64,000 bases of DNA, taken from the NCBI GenBank assembly GCA_016188575.1, contig JACPHN010000032.1, positions 98,185 to 162,184 on the forward strand, in the 5' to 3' direction. Below are positions 43,475 to 52,787 of the stretch, in pieces. This DNA comes from Candidatus Schekmanbacteria bacterium (lineage in GTDB: Bacteria > CSSED10-310 > JACPHN01). Below the pieces are notes generated by a model, which made no database searches, had not been told where the DNA came from, and saw only the letters and a program-made list of their open reading frames with translations. The stretch's first letter is position 1; each line of letters starts with the position of its first letter. Both the position numbers and the translations under genes were made by a program.

Positions 43475-44113
43475 CTAGTTTTGGCATGTACCTTCTGTCC
43501 TCTCTTCAGCTAAGCAATGCGTATCGAAGACTGAGGAGCAGACGCGAATCGGGACAGTCGCGCGGGCGACCAGGTCGTCTCCGGCGATGGTCCTGCCGTG
43601 CAGATAGAGCTCGGCGTCGAGCTGAATGTGCGTGAGGCCGGTAGCCAGCTCGACACCATAGGTGTTCAGGTCGGAAATCGGGGGGGTCAGCTTTTGATCT
43701 TCCGTCAGCAGCACCAGCCAATGGGCTACGTGCAAATCCCCGTTCGCCGGGACTTTTCCGGAAATGTTGAACACGGTATCTCCCGGAACGTCTGTTCCTC
43801 CGTCGGTTCGGCGGTACTTGATCCGGAGCTGCTCCAGGAGCACGTCGCCGTACTTGTCCGGGCCAGGGCATTCTGACTCGCTGCCCACGCACTTTTCCTT
43901 GCTTTCGATGATCACATCAGACAGGTACACCGCGCCAACCTCAAAGGCGTTGACGACATAGTCCGGAGGCGCGATACACTGCCACACCAGGTAGACAGGC
44001 GCCTCAGAGTTCCCTGCCAGGTTTGTCTGGCAGCTCGATGCAACAGACGCGACCGCCCCAGCTAGCGCAAGGAGGCCGATCTTCCCGATTCGAGAACCGA
44101 AGTCATACTTCAT
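43475..44113 (-). CDS. Lipoprotein of unknown function
   Basis: The 212-residue product has a signal sequence, KIGLLALAGAVASVASSC, with a lipobox Cys at about residue 28. The mature part has paired cysteines (CIAPPDYVV, CVGSESECPGPD) and beta-rich segments such as HIQLDAELYLHGRTIAGDDL. I recognise no family. It lies 13 bases downstream of pilQ and immediately before the Ig-like lipoprotein, so it is likely co-transcribed with the pilus genes. Confidence 0.68.
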   Translation of the reverse strand: MKYDFGSRIGKIGLLALAGAVASVASSCQTNLAGNSEAPVYLVWQCIAPPDYVVNAFEVGAVYLSDVIIESKEKCVGSESECPGPDKYGDVLLEQLRIKYRRTDGGTDVPGDTVFNISGKVPANGDLHVAHWLVLLTEDQKLTPPISDLNTYGVELATGLTHIQLDAELYLHGRTIAGDDLVARATVPIRVCSSVFDTHCLAEERTEGTCQN

Positions 44114-44126
44114 TGCGCACCTCCCT

Positions 44127-46193
44127 CTAGTTCAGTACGGTCGGCTGCAGGCTGACCGCCTCGGATTCCATGATGTGGGGCGTGATGAAGACAAGCAAGT
44201 CGTCGAAGTTGTTCTGGACGCGCTTGCCCTTGAAGAGCCACCCGAGGACTGGAACGTTGGCGATCCACGGCACCTTGTTGTAAGCAGTGTCCTCCACACT
44301 CTGGTTCAGGCCGCCGATGACCAGCGTCTCGCCATCGCGGATCAGCACATCGGTCTGCGCCTGGTTCGTATTGATTGCCGGCGGATCGACGGAGAAGTCC
44401 GGAGAGTCCTTGGTCACGCGCGCGTCGAGCGAGATAAAGTTGTCGTTGGTGATGTGCGGGGTCACGGCCAGCGTGATCGACGCCTGCTTGAACTCCGTCT
44501 TTGGTCCATCACGGGTAATGACCTGATAGGCGATCTCCTTACCACTGGTGATCATGGCGGTGGCGTTGTCGGAGGTAGAGATACGCGGATTCGACAGCGA
44601 CTTTGCTACGCCCTCGATTTCGGCGGCTTGCAGGGCGACCTGCAGCCGGAACGTATTGAGGATATCGCTCATGCCGAACTGCACCAGGCTGCCGGGAGGC
44701 GGCGTCGTGGCGCCGTCCGCGGAACCGTCCCAACTAAAGCCCGAGCCCTCGTTGAAGGCGTTCGGGAACCGATAGCCGCTGGTGTTCCCGTGCTCCGCAT
44801 CCATGGTGAAGCTCTGGTTCCAGGAAATGCCGAGACTGCGCGAGAAAAGCTTTGTAGTGCGGACGATCTGGGCCTGAATCACGACCTGGCGGGTGCGCAC
44901 GTCGAGCTCGTCCACCAGTTGCTCGATCTTGCGCATGCGGTCGGGAATGTCCGCAATAATCAGCGAGTTCGTGCGCCGATCGACGATGAGCTCACCCCGC
45001 TTGGACAACTGCTTGAGCAGAATGCCACTCATTTCGTTGGGCTTGGAGTAGGATAGATAGAAGATCTTGGTCTCCAGCGGCACGCCGAGTCGTTTTGCTT
45101 CCTCGAGCTGCAGCCGCTCTTCCTCTTCCCGCTTCAGCTTCTCGACGGTCGCCACGCGCATGACGTTTCCTTCGATGACTTTCTCGAGGTTGTTGTTCTT
45201 GAGGGCGATTTCCAGGACCTGGTCCCAGGGCACGTCTACCATGTACAGAGTCACCTTGCCGCTGACACCTGGGTCGACGGAGATATTGAACCCCGAAATC
45301 TGGGCGATCTCGCGCAAGAAGTCGATGATGTCGAGGTCTTTCAGGTCAAAGTTGATGCGTTCGCCGGTGTATTGCTTGGCCGGTGCAGCCGCGCTTGGCG
45401 AGCCGGTGATGTTGCTGGTGCGGGCACCGGTCGCCTGGGCCAGCATCGGTGTCTCCTCGAGCAGCTTGCGAATCTCGGGGTCGTCGGCCGAGTATGTGCG
45501 GACATCGGCGCCGCTCTCGCGCGAGTCGGCTGCCTCCAGAAGCGCGGCATCGACGGGTTCCTCGGCCGTGGGTGCCGCCGGGTTTACCGCCGATGCGAGC
45601 AGGGCCTCATCTTGTGAGGGCGCCGCAGCGGGCGATTCTGTGGCCGCGGCCTGGGCAACCTCGGAGCTGGCCGGTTCCGGCACCACCGCTATTGCGGGCG
45701 ATCCGGCGCCGAGGTGCAGCACGAGATAATTGCCTTGCTCGCTGATTTCGTACGCCGTAGGCGCATCGAGCTCGATTTCCATCCTGGCCAGGGTGTTGCC
45801 GTCCTGGTTGTACTGAAAGACGCGTACGGAGTGCACAGACTCTACGGAGACCGCCTGGTCGCCGGCAACTTTCGTGGCGTCGGTGTTCGCGAGGTCCAGC
45901 ACAATGCGCGCAGGATCGCGAAGCTCAAACACCTCGTACTTGGGGAGTCGGCCAAACGCCACGAGCACGTCAGCTCCACCGCTTGACCCGGAGGCTTGCA
46001 CCGCCAGGCTTACCATCTCGTTGGCGTCGCCAGTGGCATCTGTCGCCGCGTTCGCGATGACGCCGGGCTCCTGCTCATCCGGGCCGGCAAAGGCAACTCC
46101 GGCCAGTGCCGGCAAGGTCCCGCAAACAACCAACAGCACAGCGGTTCCGCGAAGTGCCGCTCGCCCAGAGCCACCGCCACTTTGTTGCTTCAT
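44127..46193 (-). CDS. pilQ: Type IV pilus secretin PilQ
   Basis: PilQ forms the outer-membrane channel for type IV pili. The protein is 688 residues from ATG 46193 with AGGAGG upstream (the open frame extends further). After a signal segment come an AMIN-like N-terminal domain (VLVAFGRLPKYEVFELRDPARIVLDL) and STN/N0 and N1 domains (INFDLKDLDIIDFLREIAQISGFN, LIVDRRTNSLIIADIP). The secretin core follows (SNPRISTSDNATAMITSGKEIAYQV and VLIRDGETLVIGGLNQSVED, ending KGKRVQNNFDDLLVFITPHIM). It is the distal end of pilMNOPQ, with 175 bases between pilP and pilQ, an unusually large gap. Confidence 0.95.
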   Translation of the reverse strand: MKQQSGGGSGRAALRGTAVLLVVCGTLPALAGVAFAGPDEQEPGVIANAATDATGDANEMVSLAVQASGSSGGADVLVAFGRLPKYEVFELRDPARIVLDLANTDATKVAGDQAVSVESVHSVRVFQYNQDGNTLARMEIELDAPTAYEISEQGNYLVLHLGAGSPAIAVVPEPASSEVAQAAATESPAAAPSQDEALLASAVNPAAPTAEEPVDAALLEAADSRESGADVRTYSADDPEIRKLLEETPMLAQATGARTSNITGSPSAAAPAKQYTGERINFDLKDLDIIDFLREIAQISGFNISVDPGVSGKVTLYMVDVPWDQVLEIALKNNNLEKVIEGNVMRVATVEKLKREEEERLQLEEAKRLGVPLETKIFYLSYSKPNEMSGILLKQLSKRGELIVDRRTNSLIIADIPDRMRKIEQLVDELDVRTRQVVIQAQIVRTTKLFSRSLGISWNQSFTMDAEHGNTSGYRFPNAFNEGSGFSWDGSADGATTPPPGSLVQFGMSDILNTFRLQVALQAAEIEGVAKSLSNPRISTSDNATAMITSGKEIAYQVITRDGPKTEFKQASITLAVTPHITNDNFISLDARVTKDSPDFSVDPPAINTNQAQTDVLIRDGETLVIGGLNQSVEDTAYNKVPWIANVPVLGWLFKGKRVQNNFDDLLVFITPHIMESEAVSLQPTVLN

Positions 46194-46368
46194 CTGTACC
46201 CTCCTAATTACTGGTGACAAGACGTGACGAACCATGCTGATCGTGCATCCCTAGTAACCCTCAGCACCATCCTCCTACGAGCAACACTCGCCGTGGTCAC
46301 TTCATAACGGCGTTTTCTTTGGCATCGTCCCTCCACGCGCCCGCGAACCCTGCATGACCAAGGCCGCT

Positions 46369-46968
46369 CTAGCGTTTCCCCGTCGACCGCAGCTTGACCT
46401 CGATCATTCTCGGGGTCTCCTCTTTCTGATCGATCGGATTGATGACCGCCTGCTCGAAAATGACCTCGTCCGCTTTGATCTCTGCCACGCGCCCATCCCA
46501 GACCTTGTCGCCAGCATAGATGCGGTGCGTCTTGGCATCATTGGCGACCATGAGCGCGTAGAACTTACCATTCTGGTCTTTCAAAATACCTTTGAGAACG
46601 AGCTCGTCGATATTGGTCCCGGCCGGACCCTTTTCGCGATCAATGCCTTCCTCTTCTTCACCCGCCTGCAGCAGCGACCGGAACGGATCGCGCCGCCCTC
46701 CCGGATCGTACAGAAAGTGCGGGGCGTCGGAAAGAATTCCCTCGAGATTCGTGTTCTCGGCTGCCCCGGCCGCTTCCGTGGCGCCGGTTGCTGCCCCGGT
46801 CACTTCGGGCGGTGCAGCGCTGTCCTCCGGCTGCGGTGTCGGTGTGTTCTCCGCAGCCGCTGCCGCCACGGTTATGTTGAGCACCACCAAGCTACCCAAG
46901 ATCAGACGAAGCCTCCAGCCGGCAGGGGACTGCGCTGCCCGCCGTGTGTCGACGAACCGAGGCATCAT
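46369..46968 (-). CDS. pilP: Pilus assembly lipoprotein PilP
   Basis: The 199-residue protein starts at ATG 46968, overlapping the pilO stop (ATGA). It has an N-terminal hydrophobic segment and a Pro/Ala-rich linker. The PilP beta domain follows: YDPGGRRDPFRSLL, DELVLKGILKDQNGKFYALM, THRIYAGDKVWDGRVAEI and a C-terminal PRMIEVKL. PilP links PilNO to the PilQ secretin. No lipobox Cys is obvious at the end of the signal, so it may be membrane-anchored by its helix. Confidence 0.88.
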   Translation of the reverse strand: MMPRFVDTRRAAQSPAGWRLRLILGSLVVLNITVAAAAAENTPTPQPEDSAAPPEVTGAATGATEAAGAAENTNLEGILSDAPHFLYDPGGRRDPFRSLLQAGEEEEGIDREKGPAGTNIDELVLKGILKDQNGKFYALMVANDAKTHRIYAGDKVWDGRVAEIKADEVIFEQAVINPIDQKEETPRMIEVKLRSTGKR

Positions 46969-47531
46969 TTGTTCGCTCCCTGGAAAAAGAACGCCCGGGC
47001 CACAAATTCGCATTCAACGGAGGGGTCGAGCCGGCGCGTGCTCTTCATCGACAGATTGCCAATGTTCACAATCCGGGACTCGTTGGCGATACGCTCGAAG
47101 AACTTCCCAACCTGATGGTAGCCGCCCTGGGCATTGATCTGGACCGGGATCTCGCCGAAGAACTCGTGCGTGATCGTCGCTCCCGGCACAAACTTCCCGA
47201 GGTGCAGGCCCGACTGTGCGGCGAGTCCGTGAATCGCCGTGATCAGCGTTTCCATTTCGTCCTCGTGCGGTAGCACGTCCAGGGTGCGGTTGAGCTGGGC
47301 TCGCACCAGAGCGACCTTGTTGCGGAAATCGTCGTATTGCGCGGTCGTGGCCTGCGCTTCCTGGATCTTCGCCTTCAGCCATGCGGTTTGCTCGTCAAGG
47401 CGCGCGATCTCTTCTTCATTACCCTTGTAGCTCACGAAGTAGAACGCGGTAAGCAGAGCCACGATCAGGACAGCAGTCGCCGCGTACTTCTGCGTATCGG
47501 AGAATTTTTCGAGAAACTCGATCATGGTCAC
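46965..47531 (-). CDS. pilO: Pilus assembly protein PilO
   Basis: The 188-residue protein has one N-terminal transmembrane helix (YAATAVLIVALLTAFYFVSY), a coiled coil (EEEIARLDEQTAWLKAKIQEAQ) and a ferredoxin-like domain, TLITAIHGLAAQSGLHLGKFVPG, followed by PVQINAQGGYHQVGKFFERIANESRIVNI. PilO pairs with PilN in the inner-membrane alignment complex. It overlaps pilN and pilP by four bases each. Confidence 0.93.
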   Translation of the reverse strand: MTMIEFLEKFSDTQKYAATAVLIVALLTAFYFVSYKGNEEEIARLDEQTAWLKAKIQEAQATTAQYDDFRNKVALVRAQLNRTLDVLPHEDEMETLITAIHGLAAQSGLHLGKFVPGATITHEFFGEIPVQINAQGGYHQVGKFFERIANESRIVNIGNLSMKSTRRLDPSVECEFVARAFFFQGANK

Positions 47532-48088
47532 TTCCCCCGGTATCGGCAGCGAAGGCTGAAATACGAGAGCTGATAACCTCTCTTGATGTCACGATTCTCG
47601 ATTTTCGCGACGATCACGTCGGAGAATAGACGCTCTTCGGCAGGTCTCCCTTGGTCCTTGAGCGCCGCCACGAATTCGCTGATGAAGTTCCAGCTTACGC
47701 CGACGCCATCGATCGTGAGACCGTCTCCTCGCTGCACCATGCGGTCCAACCACACGCCGTCCGGGAGCTTTATGCTGATTTCGTTGAGCAGCTCCACGGA
47801 CGACCTCTGGCTTTCGCGCAGCGACTTGATCGTATTGAGCTTGGTTTCCAGCGTCTGACGTTCCTTTTCGAACTCCTGGATTTCCTGGAGAACCCGCTGC
47901 AGCTCCTGAAGCTTCTTTCTGCTTTCGGCGAGCAGTTGCCGCCGATCCTCGAGTTGGCGCGACTGCCGCACCGCCAAGAACGATATCGCCCCGAGCGTGG
48001 CAACCAGAAGCAGGATCGCACCCGCGATCTGAAAGTAAATTTTCTGCGAAGCCCCGCGCTCGACCGGCAGGACGTTGATCCTGATCAT
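47528..48088 (-). CDS. pilN: Pilus assembly protein PilN
   Basis: The 186-residue protein starts MIRINVLPVE at 48088, the PilM-binding consensus of PilN (INLLP-like). A transmembrane helix (FQIAGAILLLVATLGAISFLAV) and a coiled coil (ESRKKLQELQRVLQEIQEFEKE) follow, then the C-terminal fold with LLNEISIKLPDGVWLDRMVQ. The longer frame back to 48145 lies in pilM. PilM and pilN overlap by four bases (ATGA). Confidence 0.93.
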   Translation of the reverse strand: MIRINVLPVERGASQKIYFQIAGAILLLVATLGAISFLAVRQSRQLEDRRQLLAESRKKLQELQRVLQEIQEFEKERQTLETKLNTIKSLRESQRSSVELLNEISIKLPDGVWLDRMVQRGDGLTIDGVGVSWNFISEFVAALKDQGRPAEERLFSDVIVAKIENRDIKRGYQLSYFSLRCRYRGK

Positions 48089-49152
48089 TTGTCGCCCAGC
48101 CTCCTCATCGCCAAACCGATAGCCACGGCCATGAATGGCGCCCACTCGGCAGCATCGCGTCCGGCAAACTGTTTCGGTGCCTCGATGCGCCGAAACGGGT
48201 CCAGAAACTCGACCGTCGAACCCAAGCGTGCCGCGAAATACCGATCAATTCCATGGATCTTGGTGCAACCGCCGGTCAGGTAGACCTTGTCGATCTGGTC
48301 CGTTCCGGTCGTGGCCCGAAAATAGTCGAAGGACCTCTGGATTTCCATCGAGATGTCCTTGGTCACCTGATCCAGGATCTCGGCAGTATCTTTCAGGGCG
48401 ACGCCGTCTACGTGATCGCCTCTCTTCAGCGCCTCTGCCTGTTCGTAAGATACGCGAAGCTCCCGTTGCATGGCGTCCGTGTACTGGTTCCCACCGACGG
48501 AAATATCGCGGTAGAGCATGTGAACGCCATCATGAAGAATGTTGATATTCATGACGGCCGCTCCGATATCGATCAGTGCAACAACTTCTCCCCGCTCGGT
48601 GTCGTAGTTCGCCTGAAAGCAGTTCTGCAGCGCGAAACCATCGACATCCACGATGACCGGTTGCAGACCCGACTGCGCTACAATTGCCGTATTCTCGTCA
48701 ACTTTCTCGCGTTTGACGGCGACGAGAATCAGGTCGACTTCCGGCGAATCCGCCGACATCGGGTTTTCAATAACTTCGTAGTCGATGTTGACGTCGTCAA
48801 TGTCGAACGGGATGTATTGCTCGGCCTCGAACGAGATCGATTCCCTCAGCTCCTGGGGGGAACGCCGCCCCACCTTGATGCGCTTCACAATTACGGAAGT
48901 GCCGCTCACCCCCAGTGCGACGTTTTTGATCTTGATGCCGGTCTTTCCAAAAAGGCGACCGATCGCCTCCACGACGACACCGGCATCCATGATGGTGCCG
49001 TCGACGACGACCTCTGGCGGCAACGGCTCCATGCCCATGGTGACCAGGTGGTACCCCTTGGAGGCCTCCTTGAGCAAGACCGCCTTTACACCCCAGGATC
49101 CGATATCGAGACCAACGACAGTCTTACTGGCAAAAAAATCCAGCAGGCCCAT
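48085..49152 (-). CDS. pilM: Pilus assembly actin-like ATPase PilM
   Basis: The 355-residue protein begins MGLLDFFASKTVVGLDIGSWGVKAVLL at 49152, preceded by GGAAG. It has FtsA/actin-like phosphate motifs: VGLDIGSWGVKAV, VALIDIGAAVMNINI and VYLTGGCTKIHGI. It also has AEQYIPFDIDDVNIDYEVI, characteristic of PilM. It binds PilN in the cytoplasm and organises the alignment complex. A strong promoter (49204-49232) lies upstream, so this is the first gene of pilMNOP(Q). Confidence 0.95.
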   Translation of the reverse strand: MGLLDFFASKTVVGLDIGSWGVKAVLLKEASKGYHLVTMGMEPLPPEVVVDGTIMDAGVVVEAIGRLFGKTGIKIKNVALGVSGTSVIVKRIKVGRRSPQELRESISFEAEQYIPFDIDDVNIDYEVIENPMSADSPEVDLILVAVKREKVDENTAIVAQSGLQPVIVDVDGFALQNCFQANYDTERGEVVALIDIGAAVMNINILHDGVHMLYRDISVGGNQYTDAMQRELRVSYEQAEALKRGDHVDGVALKDTAEILDQVTKDISMEIQRSFDYFRATTGTDQIDKVYLTGGCTKIHGIDRYFAARLGSTVEFLDPFRRIEAPKQFAGRDAAEWAPFMAVAIGLAMRRLGDK

Positions 49153-49203
49153 GCATCTTCCTATTCTTTGCAAGTATTGGCGGGACTCTTCGCAGTGCGG
49201 TAA

Positions 49204-49232
49204 CTTATAGCGCCCGGTCTGGGGGCTGTCAA
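49204..49232 (-). promoter_or_regulatory. Sigma-70-type promoter of pilMNOPQ
   Basis: On the minus strand TTGACA (49227-49232) and TATAAG (49204-49209) are separated by exactly 17 bases, about 50 bases before the pilM ATG. The -35 is a perfect consensus match and the -10 matches five of six. This is the best promoter match noticed in the window. Confidence 0.65.
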
Positions 49233-49262
49233 GCCGCAAGCCATGGGCAATTTTCCGGCGAC

Positions 49263-49291
49263 TTGCATTCGCGCTCGCGATCGGGTATCAT
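49263..49291 (+). promoter_or_regulatory. Sigma-70-type promoter of rpmB
   Basis: TTGCAT (49263-49268) and TATCAT (49286-49291) are 17 bases apart and 40 bases before the rpmB ATG. It lies back to back with the pilM promoter, so the two units are divergently transcribed from about 60 bases of DNA. Confidence 0.55.
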
Positions 49292-49331
49292 CTGTTCCTC
49301 GCAAAGTTAGCTGTATCAAGGAGGATTCGAA

Positions 49332-49523
49332 ATGGCTTGCCGATGTGAAGTCTGTGGGAAAGGGCCGATTTACGGATGCGCCATTTCCCACTCTCATCGA
49401 GTCACTAACCGGCGGTGGGAGCCCAACCTCCACCGACTCAAGGTGATCATCAACGGCCAGCGCCGGCGCGCCAAGGTGTGCACGGCCTGTTTGCGCAGCG
49501 GGCGCGTCGAGCGCTACCTGTAG
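49332..49523 (+). CDS. rpmB: Ribosomal protein bL28
   Basis: The 63-residue protein MACRCEVCGKGPIYGCAISH is bL28 with a complete zinc set: CxxC near the N-terminus (C6, C9) and CTACLRSGRVERYL near the end. The Cys-containing form is the zinc-binding type. AGGAGG lies 11 bases upstream of ATG 49332. It is encoded alone, without rpmG, and faces the Rel gene at its 3' end with one base between the stops. Confidence 0.95.
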   Translation: MACRCEVCGKGPIYGCAISHSHRVTNRRWEPNLHRLKVIINGQRRRAKVCTACLRSGRVERYL

Positions 49524-49524
49524 C

Positions 49525-51747
49525 TCATCCGGAAAAAGCGCGCTCAACCGCCGTGACTCCTTGCACCTTCTCGAGCGCGGAGATCACTTCCTCGAGCTTG
49601 TCCGCGTCCGGAATCTCGATCACGAAATAACCCATGAACTTGTTCCCGTCGATCACTTCCATTTTTCCCGTCAGAATGTTGATCTTCAGGCGCGAGATTG
49701 CTGCGGTAGTTTCTGCAAAGAGCCCGGGGCGATCGGCTCCATGCACCGTGATCTTGACGGCGTAGGTCTCGGCCTGCGTGATGTCCCACTCGACTTCGAC
49801 GCGCCGATCGGGATCATAGTCCAGGTCCTGGGCGTTGGGGCAGTTGGCCGTGTGAATGCTCACCCCCCTGCCTCGCGTGATGATGCCGACGATTGCGTCA
49901 CCTGGTACTGGGCTGCAGCACTTCGCAAAGCGCAGCCCGGGTTCCAGGGCGCCGTGGATCCGCACCTGGGCTTCGATCCTGGGCGTCTCCTCCCTTTCCC
50001 TGGCAGGCGTCTCGCTCGCGCCGTTGCCGGCGTTGCCGTCGCCGGACGGCGCCACGAGATCGTCCCACCCAAGCCAACGCGTCACGTGCTCCGGCTCGAT
50101 CTTGCCGACGCCCAGTGCGCTGAAAACCTGCGTCCACTGTGAAAAGCCCCCTTGCTTGAGCAGCTCCGTGCTATTCTTGTCGCGCGTCACGGCCTCCGCA
50201 TTCTGACCGAGGCGCGCCATTTCCCGCCGAAACAGGATCTCGCCAAGCACGACGGCTTGCCGCTGCGCCTCCTGCTTCAGGTAGAGCTTGATCTGGTTGC
50301 GGGCGCGGCTCGACTTGACGAACTTGAGCCATTCGTGCTTGGGAACCGCCCCCGGTTTCGTGAGGATTTCCACGATGTTGCCGTTTCGCAGCTCCGTTCG
50401 CAAGGGCACGAGCTTGCCGTTGACTTTGGCACCAACGCACCGATTGCCGATCTCCGTGTGCACGGCGTACGCGAAATCGACGGGCGTCGCCCCCCGGGAG
50501 AGCGCCTTGACTTCTCCTGCCGGCGTAAAGACGTATACCTCTTCCCCAAACAGATCCAGCTTCATTGCTTCCATGAACTCGCGCGGATCCTCGACCTCGC
50601 GCTGCCACTCCAGAAGCTGGCGCAGCCAGGCGAACTTCTTTTCGTAGTCCTCGCTCGAAACCTCGCCGCCTTCCTTGTAGCGCCAATGAGCGGCAACACC
50701 GATTTCCGCCGTGCGGTGCATCTCCGAGGTGCGGATCTGGATCTCCAGCGGATGCCCCCGCAGCGCGAAGACGGTGGTGTGAATCGACTGATACATGTTC
50801 GGTTTCGGCAAGGCGATGAAGTCTTTCAGCCGTCCCGGCACCGGACGCCACAGGGTGTGGATAACGCCCAGAGCGGCATAGCAATCTTTTTGCACCTTGG
50901 TCACCAGGCGAATCCCGGCGAGATCGTAGACTTCCTCGAACGGGATCTCGTTTCGCTGCATCTTTTGCCAGACGGAGTACAGGTGCTTCATCCGCACATG
51001 AATGTCCGCGTCGACACCCATTTCTACCAGCCGCGCCTTGATAACGGCTGCACACTCCTCCAGGTGTTTCCGCCGTTCGGCCTCACCGTGCTTGACCAAC
51101 CGCTCGACTTCGGCATATTCGTCTGGATGGCTATAGCGAAACGCCAGGTCCTCGAGCTCGCATTTGAACTCGTCAATACCGAGCCGACTCGCGAGCGGCG
51201 CATAGATATCCATGGTCTCCTTGGCGATGCGCCGGCGTTTCGCCGTGGGCAAAAACCCAAGCGTCCGCATGTTGTGGATGCGATCCGCGAGCTTGATCAA
51301 GATGACGCGGATGTCTTTAGCCATCGCCAGGACCATCTTGCGCAGGTTCTCGGCCTGGTGCTCCTCAAGCGAGCGAAAGCCCAGCTTGCTCAGCTTGGTC
51401 ACCCCCTCGACCAGCCTGGTGATTTCCTCCCCGAACTTGTCGGCAACGTCCTGCCGCGTCAACGCCGTATCTTCCATCGTGTCGTGAAGGATTGCCGCAG
51501 CGATCGTCGGTGGATCCAGACCGTAGGAGGACAGGATGCGCGCGACCTCGAGCGGGTGAATGCAGTACGCCTCACCGCTCTGCCGGGTCTGACCCCGGTG
51601 AGCGGCGAGTGCGACTTCGGCGGCTCGCACCACCAACTGCAGCCCGGCAGGACCGCAGTACTCGCGCATGCTGTTCAGGATCTTCTCCAGCAGCGCTGCA
51701 ACTTGCGGTTCTGAAAGTGCGACGCTCGGGCCGGGTTCGTCGCTCAT
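49525..51747 (-). CDS. Bifunctional (p)ppGpp synthetase/hydrolase (Rel/SpoT)
   Basis: This 740-residue RSH protein is full length. The hydrolase HD domain shows YCIHPLEVARILSSYGLD and ILHDTMEDTALTRQDV. The synthetase region shows RMKHLYSVWQKMQRNEIPFEEVYDLAGIRLV, with the basic form of the regulatory loop typical of bifunctional enzymes. A TGS domain (DLFGEEVYVFTPAGEVKALS) and a C-terminal ACT domain (VKITVHGADRPGLFAETTAAIS) follow. It makes and degrades the stringent alarmone. Called Rel/SpoT because the window has no second RSH to distinguish it. Confidence 0.95.
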   Translation of the reverse strand: MSDEPGPSVALSEPQVAALLEKILNSMREYCGPAGLQLVVRAAEVALAAHRGQTRQSGEAYCIHPLEVARILSSYGLDPPTIAAAILHDTMEDTALTRQDVADKFGEEITRLVEGVTKLSKLGFRSLEEHQAENLRKMVLAMAKDIRVILIKLADRIHNMRTLGFLPTAKRRRIAKETMDIYAPLASRLGIDEFKCELEDLAFRYSHPDEYAEVERLVKHGEAERRKHLEECAAVIKARLVEMGVDADIHVRMKHLYSVWQKMQRNEIPFEEVYDLAGIRLVTKVQKDCYAALGVIHTLWRPVPGRLKDFIALPKPNMYQSIHTTVFALRGHPLEIQIRTSEMHRTAEIGVAAHWRYKEGGEVSSEDYEKKFAWLRQLLEWQREVEDPREFMEAMKLDLFGEEVYVFTPAGEVKALSRGATPVDFAYAVHTEIGNRCVGAKVNGKLVPLRTELRNGNIVEILTKPGAVPKHEWLKFVKSSRARNQIKLYLKQEAQRQAVVLGEILFRREMARLGQNAEAVTRDKNSTELLKQGGFSQWTQVFSALGVGKIEPEHVTRWLGWDDLVAPSGDGNAGNGASETPAREREETPRIEAQVRIHGALEPGLRFAKCCSPVPGDAIVGIITRGRGVSIHTANCPNAQDLDYDPDRRVEVEWDITQAETYAVKITVHGADRPGLFAETTAAISRLKINILTGKMEVIDGNKFMGYFVIEIPDADKLEEVISALEKVQGVTAVERAFSG

Positions 51748-51787
51748 CTCAAGTCATCGTTCCGGAAGAGCATGTTCGCCTCAGCGG

Positions 51788-52759
51788 TCACGCTCGTGCG
51801 GCCTCGGTGCGGTCGGCCGCGGTCTTTCCATCCTTGGTCCCCTTCTTCGTACCAAAACGCGCCTCCCAAAACAAGAGGATCGGGCTGGCGATGTACACGG
51901 TCGAGTACGTACCGGCGATCGTTCCCACGATCAGCGCAAACGCGAAGTCGTGAATTACGGGGCCACCAAAGGCGAACAGCGCCACGACCACGACCAACAC
52001 CGTAAGCGCGGTAAGCAGCGTCCGCGACAACGTCTGGTTGATGCTGCGGTTGAGAATTTCCGCGCGACTCTTGGTGCGCATCGGGCGAAGGTTTTCACGC
52101 ACGCGGTCGAAGATGACGATCGTGTCATTCAGCGAGTAGCCGATGATCGTCAAGACCGCGGCGACAATGGGCAGGTTGAACTCCTTATTCAAAAGCGAGA
52201 AGACGCCGACCGTGACCAGGGTGTCGTGCACCAGAGCCATGATGGCGGCGACACCAAAGGAAAACTCGAACCGCAGGGTAATGTAGATGAGCAGTCCGGC
52301 CGTGGTTGCCAGAATCGCCCATACTGCCGACATGCGCAAATCCTTGCCCACCTGCGGACCGACCATCTCCACGCGCCGAATTTGGAACGGGTTGTCGGTG
52401 AAAGCATTCTTCAGGCTCGCTTCGATCTCCTTCGCGGCGGCATTGGCATCTCCGGCGCTCTCCTCGCCGTCCGTCTCCTCCTGGACCTCGCCCGTGCTGC
52501 GCACCAACACTTCGTTCTCTTCGCCAAACCGCTGAATGATCGCCGTCTCGTGGGCTGTCCCGCGGAGTGCGTCACGCACCGCCTGCACGACGACCGGCTT
52601 TTCGAACTGGAGCTGCACCAGCGAGCCACCGGAGAAGTCGATGCCGTAGTTCGGTCCACCTTTCACGACCAGCGAGACCAGGCCGGCCGAGATCACCAGC
52701 GCCGACACGCTCAGCGCCAGCGCCTTGTATTTGAAGAAATCGAACTTCGTTTCTCTCAT
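51788..52759 (-). CDS. secF: Protein translocase subunit SecF
   Basis: The protein is 323 residues from ATG 52759, which has AAGGAAAGG upstream (TTG 52768 is an unlikely alternative). SecF works with SecD as a proton-driven chaperone for late translocation steps. Seen: FKYKALALSVSALVISAGL (TM1), NYGIDFSGGSLVQLQFEKP (SecF signature), six transmembrane helices, and IGYSLNDTIVIFDRVRENL (TM4-5 loop). The extracytoplasmic loop includes an acidic EETDGEESAGDANAAAKEI stretch. It lies 28 bases downstream of secD. Confidence 0.94.
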   Translation of the reverse strand: MRETKFDFFKYKALALSVSALVISAGLVSLVVKGGPNYGIDFSGGSLVQLQFEKPVVVQAVRDALRGTAHETAIIQRFGEENEVLVRSTGEVQEETDGEESAGDANAAAKEIEASLKNAFTDNPFQIRRVEMVGPQVGKDLRMSAVWAILATTAGLLIYITLRFEFSFGVAAIMALVHDTLVTVGVFSLLNKEFNLPIVAAVLTIIGYSLNDTIVIFDRVRENLRPMRTKSRAEILNRSINQTLSRTLLTALTVLVVVVALFAFGGPVIHDFAFALIVGTIAGTYSTVYIASPILLFWEARFGTKKGTKDGKTAADRTEAARA

Positions 52760-52787
52760 CGCGTCCAACCTTTCCTTCGCGGCGCCA

